From NCBI RefSeq assembly GCF_003219815.1, contig NZ_QJVD01000030.1, positions 1-45,506 of the forward strand: a stretch of 45,506 nucleotides of DNA, written 5' to 3'. Under the pieces are notes generated by a model. The model saw only the letters and a list, made by a program, of their open reading frames with translations, had not been told where the DNA came from and did no database searches. Made by a program: the position numbers and the translations under genes. Numbering within the stretch: position 1 is the stretch's first letter; each line of letters begins with the position of its first letter. The DNA comes from Arthrobacter livingstonensis. Its GTDB lineage: Bacteria; Actinomycetota; Actinomycetes; Actinomycetales; Micrococcaceae. Positions 7,397 to 14,796 of this stretch are shown here, in pieces.

Positions 7397-9501
7397 CAGG
7401 GTTCCTCGGTTTGGGCCTGGATGTAGATGCGGCCAGTGGGCGTGGTGGTTTTGGTCTGCCCGGGGCCGTGGGGTTCCACGGTCCAGCCGGTGTCGGGGAC
7501 GTCCTTGAGTTGGTGGCAGAACACGTCGCGGGGACGCAGGTTCTCCACGCTGGTCTCGCCCTTGGGCAGGAGGGTGCCGCCGGGGCCGTACCGGTTCATC
7601 CAGAACGGGACTGTGTGGTCGAGTTCGCAGGTGGCCGCCGGGTGGTCACAGCCGATCCCGGTGCAGACGGGATCCCTGCGACGTACTTCTGCGGCGATGT
7701 CCGCCGGCGGGTGGTAGCGCTGCCGTCCCACGCTGAGCCTGGCGCTGGTGGCCGGGTCGGTCAGGAGGCGCTCCCACCAATACGAACCGGCCGCCAGCTC
7801 ACGTGCCTGCCCTGGCGGGATGGGGCCGTATCCTTGCAGGTATCCAGGCTCCTCCGACTGGTGCATAAGCGTCAGCACTGGAACCACGACCTCGATCTTC
7901 GCCGGGATTCTGGCTTTGAACCAAGCTTCCGGCACCGGGTGGCTGTCTTTGCCGCCAGTCCCTGGTTTGCTTACGCTGCCGTAGGGACTTGGCGCGGCGG
8001 CATCGCTGCCGCAGGCACCGTTTCCGGTACCGCCGTTCCCGTCACTGCTTCTGGCGCTTCCGGCGCCGCTGCCGCAGCCTCGGCTGCTGGCGCCACAGGT
8101 GACGCAATATCCGGCCGGGTGGAGGAGCGCTTGATGGACGAGGTCCAGGAAGGTGTCGGCGAGGTAGTTGTTCAGGGAGCGGGAGGGACGGCCTGTGGGC
8201 GTGGCGCCGGTGCTGGGCTCCCCTCCAGGCTGGGCGCCGTCACGCTGTGCCTGGCGGGCCCAGGACTCCAGGGAATCGAAAAGGGACTTGGCGGGGACGG
8301 CATCCACGACCGCACTGATTTGGGCCATGCCGTCCGGGAGCGGGGTGAACCAGACGCGGCGGTCGCTCCTTGCCATTTCGTGGCGCACGGCAAGGGTCTC
8401 GGGATTGTTCTTGAGGGCGAGCCTGCGGATTTTGCGTGTCAGTGCCCGCGGGTTGGTCCGCGACGCCCCTGGCAGGAACATTGGTTCAATGAGCGTTTGT
8501 ATCTCGGCAGGCACGTTTTCCACTCCGGCCAGGATCGCCTTGATCCGGATCGAATCGAGCAGCCCTTCACGGTAGAGCGAGGTGGTGCCCGGCAGGTTGT
8601 TCGCCAGGGTCTGGGCGTTCTCCAGCATGTACTGCGCGGTGCCCACCCCCACGCAGTGCACGGCCATGATCTCCGCAGCAGCATATCTTGACCGATAGGC
8701 AGCGTCGGCCAATTTCCCTGCAGGCGTTGCGGGCATTTCGCTGGCCAGGGGCGGACGCCGGGTGGAGAAGACGGCCAGCGCAGCAACTTCCATGGCATGG
8801 GCGAACGCAGCCAGGCGGCTGGCCGCGTGGATGTAGTCGAGAAGGTCGTTCTGACCGAGGTTGTGCAGTTCCAGGTTGGCGAGGGCGTCTGCGCCGGCCA
8901 CGGGCGACCATGCAACATTCCGCGGGTTGTCCGGCCGGGGAGCCGCGGGCAGGTCAGGCACGGAGGCGCGGATGACCCGCACCCGGCCCCGATCGGCCGG
9001 ACCTGAAAGCAGCGACAGGGTCGGATCGCACTGCTCCCGGTCAGCCCACGGCGCATCCGCCGTCGGGAAGGGGAAGGCTGCCTGGCCCTGCGCTGCCGTC
9101 CCCGAGGAAGAAGCTGGCCCAGCTGGCACCGGCGTTCGGTCGTGATCGGACAGATGGGGATTGCCGGGCCCCGGAGCGCCGTCATCGGGCATGGAGGCGA
9201 TCAGCCGTGCGACGTCCTCATCACTGGTCCAGCTCGCCGGGTCATCGATAGTGGCCAATTGTCGGGCGCACTCGGCGTCGCTTATGACGGGGAGGCGTTC
9301 GTCGGCATAGGGGTCGGATGCGATCAGTGCCGCCAGGGCCGCGTCGGAAACCACATTGTTGGCAGAAGCTGGGTGGGAGAAAGCTGAAGCCGGACGCACA
9401 GACTTTTGGTCCTCCAGCGGTTGGCTGGGGGTCTGATCCAAAAGAGGCGTCCCGGCGGGGGTGGATTCCTTCTTGCCGCCGGGCCGATCCATCATGCCCA
9501 T
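7387..9501 (-). CDS. DUF222 / HNH endonuclease domain protein
   Basis: A 704-residue protein of the actinobacterial DUF222-HNH type. The DUF222-like helical region covers roughly residues 200-430 (for example LHNLGQNDLLDYIHAASRLA). A glycine/serine-rich stretch of about 55 residues follows near 475-535. The C-terminus is an HNH nuclease module with Cys pairs CTGIGCDHPAATC, His629 in ELDHTVPF, Asn654 in ENLRP and His663 in CHQLK. The first 190 residues look disordered. The function of this family is unknown; many copies per genome are typical, and a homing or mobile lifestyle has been suspected. It lies between radA and disA, and its upstream DNA (9520-9575) is notably AT-rich. The start at ATG 9501 is uncertain because ATGs follow at codons 3 and 4. 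Confidence 0.88.
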   Translation of the reverse strand: MGMMDRPGGKKESTPAGTPLLDQTPSQPLEDQKSVRPASAFSHPASANNVVSDAALAALIASDPYADERLPVISDAECARQLATIDDPASWTSDEDVARLIASMPDDGAPGPGNPHLSDHDRTPVPAGPASSSGTAAQGQAAFPFPTADAPWADREQCDPTLSLLSGPADRGRVRVIRASVPDLPAAPRPDNPRNVAWSPVAGADALANLELHNLGQNDLLDYIHAASRLAAFAHAMEVAALAVFSTRRPPLASEMPATPAGKLADAAYRSRYAAAEIMAVHCVGVGTAQYMLENAQTLANNLPGTTSLYREGLLDSIRIKAILAGVENVPAEIQTLIEPMFLPGASRTNPRALTRKIRRLALKNNPETLAVRHEMARSDRRVWFTPLPDGMAQISAVVDAVPAKSLFDSLESWARQAQRDGAQPGGEPSTGATPTGRPSRSLNNYLADTFLDLVHQALLHPAGYCVTCGASSRGCGSGAGSARSSDGNGGTGNGACGSDAAAPSPYGSVSKPGTGGKDSHPVPEAWFKARIPAKIEVVVPVLTLMHQSEEPGYLQGYGPIPPGQARELAAGSYWWERLLTDPATSARLSVGRQRYHPPADIAAEVRRRDPVCTGIGCDHPAATCELDHTVPFWMNRYGPGGTLLPKGETSVENLRPRDVFCHQLKDVPDTGWTVEPHGPGQTKTTTPTGRIYIQAQTEEPCPF

Positions 9502-9514
9502 GGACCAAGACTAC

Positions 9515-9580
9515 ATCCAATGAGATATATATGTAATAGTTTCTCGGATTTAATTTCTAATTTTTCTTATACCATTTCGC
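9515..9580 (-). promoter_or_regulatory. AT-rich region upstream of the HNH gene
   Basis: About 60 bases between the 3' end of radA and the start of the HNH gene are rich in A and T (tttaatttctaatttttct and nearby), in contrast to the GC-rich surroundings. On the minus strand it offers several -10-like boxes. It probably holds the HNH promoter and may be part of an acquired segment. Confidence 0.45.
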
Positions 9581-9612
9581 CGGCCCCGATCGCCAGGTCC
9601 CGGTCACCCGGG

Positions 9613-11010
9613 CTAGCCGTGGAGCAGCAGTTCGGTGGCTTCGGCAATGTGCTCAATTTGTTTCACCGTGAAATTCGGCGGGATGACGCCCGGGCCTGCG
9701 GGGCTGAGGGGAACCAACGCGTGCGTGAAACCCAGCCTGTGGGCCTCGTGGATGCGCTGGCTGATGCCGGGCACGGGACGCACTTCGCCGGCCAGTCCCA
9801 CTTCGCCAAAGGCCACCATCTTGTGGTGCACGGGGTGGTTGGTTTTGGCCGACGCAATGGCCATCGCCACGGCAAGGTCCATGGCAGGCTCCGTCAGGCG
9901 GGCACCGCCAACTGTTGCCACATAGCTGTCGTCGGAATCCAGGCGTACACCGGCCCGTTGCTGCAGCACGGCTAGCAGCATGCCCACCCGGGAGGAATCG
10001 AGACCGCTGACGGTTCGGCGCGGCTGCGAACCCATGGAGGGGGCAAGCAGCGACTGCACCTCGGCCAGCAGCGGCCGGCGCCCTTCCATCGTGACCGATA
10101 TGCACGTGCCGGAAACGGGATGGCTGGTGCGGCTGGTGAACAATCCGCTGGGATCGGCCAGCCCCTCAATGCCGTCGTCGGTCAGGTCGAAGCAGCCCAC
10201 CTCGTCGGTTTGCCCGTATCGGTTTTTCACGGCCCGCAGCAGGCGCAGGCGGGAGTGCCGTTCGCCGTCGAACTGGCAGACCACGTCCACCAGGTGTTCG
10301 AGCAGGCGGGGACCGGCGATGGAGCCGTCCTTGGTCACGTGGCCCACCAGGAGGGTCGTCATGTTCAGGCGCTTGGCCGCGGCGATGAGCGATGCCGCCA
10401 CCTCCCGCACCTGCGACACCCCACCGGCGCTGCCGTCCACCTGGGCACTGCTGAAGGTCTGCACGGAGTCCACAATCAACAGGGCGGGCTGCACGGCCTC
10501 CACCTGGCCCAGCGCTGTGCCCAGGTCGGTTTCCGCTCCCAAATACAAGGTGCCGGCGACGGCGCCGATGCGCTCAGCGCGCAGCTTCACCTGGGCGGCC
10601 GATTCCTCACCGGTCAGGTACAGCACCTTTTGCGGTTCCCGGCCGTGTTCATTGCGGGCAAACTTCGCGGCCACGTCCAGCAGCAGCGTGGACTTGCCCA
10701 CTCCGGGTTCCCCGGCCAGGAGGATGACGGCGCCCGGCACCATGCCGCCGCCCAGCACACGGTCCAGCTCGGGCACCCCGGTCAGGTTGTGGGCGGCCTT
10801 GGACGCGTCCACCTCGGAGATCAGCTGGGCCGGCCGCACCACGGTGGTGGCCGCCGTCGTGCGTACAACAACAGTGCCAATCTCCTCCAGCGTGCCCCAT
10901 TCCTGGCACTCGCCACAACGGCCCACCCACTTGACGGCCGTCCAGCCACATTCGGTGCAGCGGAAGTTCTGTCCGGTGGCCTTGGCCGACTTGGTTGTTT
11001 TTGTTGCCAT
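9613..11010 (-). CDS. radA: DNA repair protein RadA (Sms)
   Basis: RadA is a RecA-like, DnaB-type helicase that extends D-loops during recombination repair. The protein has 465 residues. The N-terminal zinc finger has Cys18, Cys21, Cys32 and Cys35 (CTECG and CGECQ). Walker A GEPGVGKST lies at 100-108 and the family-specific KNRYG at 262-266. The C-terminal Lon-protease-like domain includes GEVGLAGEVRPV. The ATG at 11010 begins the typical MATKTTKSA tail ahead of the zinc finger. A gene for the FUSC protein lies upstream on the same strand, 60 bases away. Downstream the usual partner disA is displaced by the HNH gene. Confidence 0.97.
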   Translation of the reverse strand: MATKTTKSAKATGQNFRCTECGWTAVKWVGRCGECQEWGTLEEIGTVVVRTTAATTVVRPAQLISEVDASKAAHNLTGVPELDRVLGGGMVPGAVILLAGEPGVGKSTLLLDVAAKFARNEHGREPQKVLYLTGEESAAQVKLRAERIGAVAGTLYLGAETDLGTALGQVEAVQPALLIVDSVQTFSSAQVDGSAGGVSQVREVAASLIAAAKRLNMTTLLVGHVTKDGSIAGPRLLEHLVDVVCQFDGERHSRLRLLRAVKNRYGQTDEVGCFDLTDDGIEGLADPSGLFTSRTSHPVSGTCISVTMEGRRPLLAEVQSLLAPSMGSQPRRTVSGLDSSRVGMLLAVLQQRAGVRLDSDDSYVATVGGARLTEPAMDLAVAMAIASAKTNHPVHHKMVAFGEVGLAGEVRPVPGISQRIHEAHRLGFTHALVPLSPAGPGVIPPNFTVKQIEHIAEATELLLHG

Positions 11011-11070
11011 GGAACAACCCTAGCGCCGGGCACTGACACCCGGCGCCCGGGAAGGCGCTGGTGTGGACAA

Positions 11071-12198
11071 CTACAACTTCGGGAGGAGGGAGCGGGCGTC
11101 GGCAGGGTCCATCTTGGCCGTCTCCAGCAGGTCCACCATCAGTGTCCTGAACAACAGCACCAGTGCCTCGCCCTCCATGCGCGTGATTTCCAGCTTGCTT
11201 GGATGCAGGCGGGTGGCGATGTCGGCCAGGGTGTCGCGGGCACGGCCAAGCGATGCCTTTCTGGAGCCCGACGGGTCATGTGCCAGTGCCGCGGCCAATT
11301 CGTCGACGGCGGCGGCGGAATCGCTCAAAACGTCGGCCAGGTGCACCGTGCCGGCGTCGGACAGGGCCGCGTTGTTGATGGTGCTGGCCAGCCTGCGCGC
11401 CAATACCCGGCTGGAACGCATGGCATAGTCAACGCGTTCCATGGTCCGGGCCAGGCTTTCGACCTCGTCGAGGTGGCGCCGGTACAGCGGGGAGAACTTG
11501 GCGATTTCAACCGAGCCGTGTAGCCCGTGCCGCATCGCGTCAATGCGGGGCTGCTGGCTGCGGGCCCGCACCAGCGCATGCCAGGCCGTGGTGGAATCGT
11601 TGTAGGACAGCGCAGACGCACATTCCCGCAGCACCATCGACAGCTCGCCGAGCATGATCCTCAGCTCGCCCCTGGGCTCGCGGCGGGGGTCCCGCGGCAC
11701 CAGCAGCGTGGCAGCCAGGGCAAAGCTGCCTCCCACGATGGCGTCCATGCTCCGGGTGAACGGCCCGCCTGCCGGGAGGGGCAGCAGGACCACCAAAAGC
11801 GACTGCAGGGCCAGCTGCGTGGTGAAGATGGCACCGGAATCCAGGAACCTGGCCAGCAGGATGGACAGGAATACCACCAGTGCGGCCTGCCAGATGCCGG
11901 AGCCCAGCCAGCGAAGGAGAATGTCTCCCAAGGCAATGCCGATGGTGCAGCCCAGCCCCACCTCCAGGACCCGCCGAAGCCGCGGGTCCCGGGAGAAACC
12001 CAGGGCGATGATGGCGCTCGTGGCGGCAAACAGCGGACCCTGGTGGCCCAGCACGTGTTCGGAAAAGAAATAGGCGCCAACTGCGCAGACGGTGATCAGC
12101 AGCGCCTGGACAACAGAATTCCAGCTGCGGCGCAGGCCGAGCCGGGCACGTCTTTTGAGGAAGATGACGGTTTTGGCGGGCCGGTCGAGCTCAGGCAT
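11071..12198 (-). CDS. FUSC-family (aromatic acid exporter-like) membrane protein
   Basis: About 375 residues. The N-terminal half holds some five to six hydrophobic helices (VVQALLITVCAVGAYFF and so on) with the sequence style of the FUSC / ArAE family, including the phrase RDPRLRRVLEVGLGCTIGIALGDILL. The C-terminal half (from about residue 170) is a helical cytoplasmic domain. Members are proposed to export aromatic acids or similar compounds, but the substrate cannot be read from sequence. The start is GTG 12204 or ATG 12198, two codons apart; the ATG was chosen, although neither has a strong ribosome binding site. A strong hairpin separates it from the MarR gene upstream, so it is probably transcribed separately. 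Confidence 0.75.
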   Translation of the reverse strand: MPELDRPAKTVIFLKRRARLGLRRSWNSVVQALLITVCAVGAYFFSEHVLGHQGPLFAATSAIIALGFSRDPRLRRVLEVGLGCTIGIALGDILLRWLGSGIWQAALVVFLSILLARFLDSGAIFTTQLALQSLLVVLLPLPAGGPFTRSMDAIVGGSFALAATLLVPRDPRREPRGELRIMLGELSMVLRECASALSYNDSTTAWHALVRARSQQPRIDAMRHGLHGSVEIAKFSPLYRRHLDEVESLARTMERVDYAMRSSRVLARRLASTINNAALSDAGTVHLADVLSDSAAAVDELAAALAHDPSGSRKASLGRARDTLADIATRLHPSKLEITRMEGEALVLLFRTLMVDLLETAKMDPADARSLLPKL

Positions 12199-12213
12199 GG
12201 GCACCAGTCTATG

Positions 12214-12257
12214 CGTAACGCTCCCGCGCCCGGGGCGCCGGGTGCGGGAGCGTTACG
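12214..12257. terminator. 20-bp hairpin with tetraloop downstream of the marR-type gene
   Basis: cgtaacgctcccgc at 12214-12227 is the exact reverse complement of 12244-12257; inward the stem continues (one G-T pair, then cccgg with ccggg) to a GGCG loop at 12234-12237. The stem is thus about 20 bp. It follows the stop of the MarR gene on the minus strand and precedes the FUSC start. There is no T-run, as is common for actinobacterial terminators. Confidence 0.75.
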
Positions 12258-12282
12258 GGGCAACGGCCAAGGGGCCGGACTG

Positions 12283-12771
12283 TCAGTCGTTGCTTTCGTT
12301 CAGCCGGTCCAGGAGGTTGGCAAGGCGGCGGACCTCGCCGGCGTCCCACGTCGAGAGCCGGTCGAAAAGTACCTGGCGGGCCTCAGACCGGGTCGCGTCG
12401 AAGCGGGTGCGGGCCGCGGTGGTCATGGCGACCAGGTGGGCCCGTCCGTCGCTGGGATCGGCGGTGCGCGTGATCAGGCCAAGTGCTTCAAGCGCCTTGA
12501 TGGTGCGGCTCATCACTGCCTTGTCCGCATCCACCTCATGCGCCAGCGCCCCTTGTTGCAATGGACCTGACTGGGCGAGGATCGTGAGCACCTTGAAGCC
12601 CATCGGCTGCAGCTCGGGATGGATGGCGGCTGCCCGGGCCCGGATGCTTTTGCGGGCCCGGACCACCATGATCACGAACTGTTGCTCAACGTCCGTGATG
12701 GCCTCTCTCAGGCCGGTGTCGATGGCGCCCGCAGACGGCGGCAGCGCGAAGGGGTCGCCCGCGCAGTCCAT
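12283..12771 (-). CDS. MarR-family transcriptional regulator
   Basis: A 162-residue winged-helix regulator. The core LKVLTILAQSG-like region, the recognition segment (EVDADKAVMSRTIKALEALGLI) and the wing (RTADPSDGRAHLVAMT) match the MarR fold; the C-terminal helix serves dimerisation. ATG 12771 was chosen because the longer frame begins at a TTG (12792) inside the MFS gene. The MFS stop (12773) lies one base before this ATG, so the two genes form one unit. MarR proteins next to efflux pumps usually repress the pump and are released by a ligand; two palindromes at the upstream promoter (14502-14548) are the probable operators. Confidence 0.9.
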   Translation of the reverse strand: MDCAGDPFALPPSAGAIDTGLREAITDVEQQFVIMVVRARKSIRARAAAIHPELQPMGFKVLTILAQSGPLQQGALAHEVDADKAVMSRTIKALEALGLITRTADPSDGRAHLVAMTTAARTRFDATRSEARQVLFDRLSTWDAGEVRRLANLLDRLNESND

Positions 12772-12772
12772 G

Positions 12773-14476
12773 TCAGCGCCGTGCCGTGGCAACTTCGGTG
12801 TCCATGCCCGGTGTAACGGCTATGAGCGATTCGCTGACATCCACCAGGTTGAGCTCGGCGGCTTCCAGCATGGCATCGGCGGCGTCTGTATCCGCACGTT
12901 CCTGTCGAGTCTGGCTGCTCAGTGCCAGGTTCGGCATGAACACGACTGCCAGGATCGTCAGGATGCTCAAGGGTGCGGCGATCATGAAGATGTAGGCCAC
13001 GGAGTCGCCGTAGGAGGACTCGATGATGGTCCGAACCGAGTCTGGCAGCGTGTGGACGGCGGGGATGCTTCCGCCGGCAATGGCAGCGCCAATTGCCTTG
13101 CCCTGGTCACCGAGCGCAGCGATGGCAGCCTGCAGTTCGGCTGACTTGCTGCCGAGCAGGTCCCCAACCTTGGTTGCCATAAGTGCGCCGAGGACGGAGA
13201 CGCCGATCGTTCCGCCGAGGGAGCGGAAGAACGCAATGCCGGAACTTGCCACACCGATTTCCTTTGGGGTAACAGCATTCTGGACGATCAGCACCAGGTT
13301 CTGCATGACCATGCCCAGGCCTGCGCCGAGGAGGAACATGTACAAGGAGACGAGGACAAAGTTGGTGTCGTAATGGATGGTGCCGAGGAGGTAGAGGCCC
13401 ACCAGCTGCAGGATCGACCCGGTGACCATGATGGCCTTCCACTTGCCGTACTTGGAGATCATTGCCCCGGCAATGGTGGAGATGATCAGCAGTCCGGCCA
13501 TCATGGGAATCGTCATCAGTCCGGACTGGGTGGCGTTGGCCCCACGGGCCAGCTGCATGTACTGGGCCAGGAAGACCGAGGTGCCGAACATTGACACACC
13601 CACGGAGATGGATGCGACCACGGACAGCGTGAACGTGCGGTTCTTGAACATGGTCAGCGGGATGATCGGCTCGGAGGCCCTGAGCTCCACAATGACAAAG
13701 GCGATCAGGGCCACCATGGCGCCGCCGACCATCAGCAATGTGTTGGTGCTGGCCCAGTCGAACTGGCTACCGGCAAGGGAAACCCAGATCAGCAGCAGCG
13801 AGACTCCGGCCGTGAGCAGGACGATCCCGGCATAGTCAATGGTGACCTTGCGCTTGGGCTGCTCAGGGAGGTGGAGGGTCTTCTGGATCAGGAAGATGGC
13901 AACGGCCGCAAAGGGCAGGGCCACGAAGAAGTTCCAGCGCCAGTTGATGGCGTCGGTGATGAATCCGCCGATCAGCGGTCCACCCACGGTGCCCAGGGCC
14001 ATGACGGCACCGAACAGGCCCATGTACTTGCCGCGTTCGCGCGGGGAAATGATGTCGGCCATGACGATCTGGGTCAGGGCTGTCAATCCACCGGCACCCA
14101 GGCCCTGGAAGACACGCATGGTGATGAGCATCGAGGTGTCCTGCGAGAAGCCGGCGATCGCGGAGGCGACCACGAAGATCAGCAGCGAGAGCTGCAACAG
14201 CAGCTTGCGGTTGGACAGATCGGCAAGCTTGCCCCAAATGGGGGTGGAAATGGTGGTGGCCAGCAGGGTGGCCGTGACCACCCAGGTGTAGGCGGTCTGG
14301 CTGCCGTGCAGATCCGAGAGGATGACAGGAAGCGAGGTGGAGACGACGGTTCCGGCGAGGATCGAGACGAACATGCCCATGAGCAGGCCCGTCAGCGACT
14401 GCATCACCTGGCGGTGTGTCATGCCCGATTCGGACAGCCCGGGGGCAGTCTTGGCGGTGGTGGATTTCTGAGACAA
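12773..14476 (-). CDS. DHA2-family (14-helix) MFS drug efflux transporter
   Basis: A 567-residue EmrB/QacA-type proton antiporter. Fourteen hydrophobic segments can be followed from about residue 26 to 520. Motif A-like GKLADLSNRKLLL lies after helix 2, motif C-like GTVVGGPLIGGF-type sequence (MALGTVGGPLIGGFITD) in helix 5, and WRWNFFVALPF is characteristic of the DHA2 group. A C-terminal cytoplasmic tail of about 50 residues is rich in Asp and Glu. It is expected to export hydrophobic or cationic compounds; the substrate is unknown. It is the first gene of an operon with the MarR regulator, which follows with one base between. Confidence 0.92.
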   Translation of the reverse strand: MSQKSTTAKTAPGLSESGMTHRQVMQSLTGLLMGMFVSILAGTVVSTSLPVILSDLHGSQTAYTWVVTATLLATTISTPIWGKLADLSNRKLLLQLSLLIFVVASAIAGFSQDTSMLITMRVFQGLGAGGLTALTQIVMADIISPRERGKYMGLFGAVMALGTVGGPLIGGFITDAINWRWNFFVALPFAAVAIFLIQKTLHLPEQPKRKVTIDYAGIVLLTAGVSLLLIWVSLAGSQFDWASTNTLLMVGGAMVALIAFVIVELRASEPIIPLTMFKNRTFTLSVVASISVGVSMFGTSVFLAQYMQLARGANATQSGLMTIPMMAGLLIISTIAGAMISKYGKWKAIMVTGSILQLVGLYLLGTIHYDTNFVLVSLYMFLLGAGLGMVMQNLVLIVQNAVTPKEIGVASSGIAFFRSLGGTIGVSVLGALMATKVGDLLGSKSAELQAAIAALGDQGKAIGAAIAGGSIPAVHTLPDSVRTIIESSYGDSVAYIFMIAAPLSILTILAVVFMPNLALSSQTRQERADTDAADAMLEAAELNLVDVSESLIAVTPGMDTEVATARR

Positions 14477-14501
14477 AAGGGCTCCAAAAATGTAAAGAAA
14501 G

Positions 14502-14548
14502 GTTGATTGATGTCAACTATATAAAATTGGTTGAACTAAGGCAACTAA
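14502..14548 (-). promoter_or_regulatory. Promoter with two MarR-type operator palindromes
   Basis: On the minus strand a TTGCCT box (plus-strand 14539-14544) and a TATAGT box (14516-14521) are 17 bases apart, a good vegetative promoter for the MFS-marR operon. Palindrome B has ttggttg (14527-14533) facing caactaa (14542-14548) and covers the -35 side. Palindrome A has gttga (14502-14506) facing tcaac (14513-14517), with ttgatgtcaa in its centre, and covers the -10 side. The half-sites share TTGRTTG/CAACTA-like sequence, so both are probably bound by the same regulator, which would block RNA polymerase. Confidence 0.7.
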
Positions 14549-14570
14549 TTAGTCAGTGACGTGCGTCTCC

Positions 14571-14612
14571 CCCCGGACCGCCCGGACCGCCCGGACCGCC
14601 CGGACCGCCCGG
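14571..14612. repeat. 9-bp tandem repeat upstream of pstS
   Basis: The unit cggaccgcc is repeated about four and a half times between 14576 and 14612. It lies between the divergent MFS and pst promoters and encodes nothing. The repeat number could vary by slippage. Confidence 0.85.
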
Positions 14613-14697
14613 GACGTGCAGGGGGCACGCGCACGGTGCCAAGGGGCACCCGGGGAGTGGCCGCCGTCGTACGAAAAAAACCAAGAATCCCATCAGC

Positions 14698-14741
14698 GTT
14701 AATCTTCCGTTCACTTGGGGTGGACCGCCGCTTCACTTGGC
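14698..14741 (+). promoter_or_regulatory. PHO-box-like array of 11-bp direct repeats upstream of pstS
   Basis: Four consecutive 11-bp units run without gaps: GTTAATCTTCC (14698), GTTCACTTGGG (14709), GTGGACCGCCG (14720) and CTTCACTTGGC (14731). The second and fourth share TTCACTTGG. This matches the known design of actinobacterial PhoP/PhoB-type sites, where GTTCA-like units repeat every 11 bp. The array ends 55 bases before the pstS start and would activate the operon when phosphate is scarce. The binding is inferred. Confidence 0.7.
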
Positions 14742-14796
14742 GCCCGTAGCTTCAAAGGGTAAGGAATCCACAGAACCCATCGAAGAGGTAAATCGC

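Noticed and set aside
6784-8691. A 635-codon plus-strand open frame across disA and the HNH gene
   Set aside because: It is a long shadow frame that arises from GC-rich third positions of the two genes on the minus strand; it crosses their boundary and has no family likeness.
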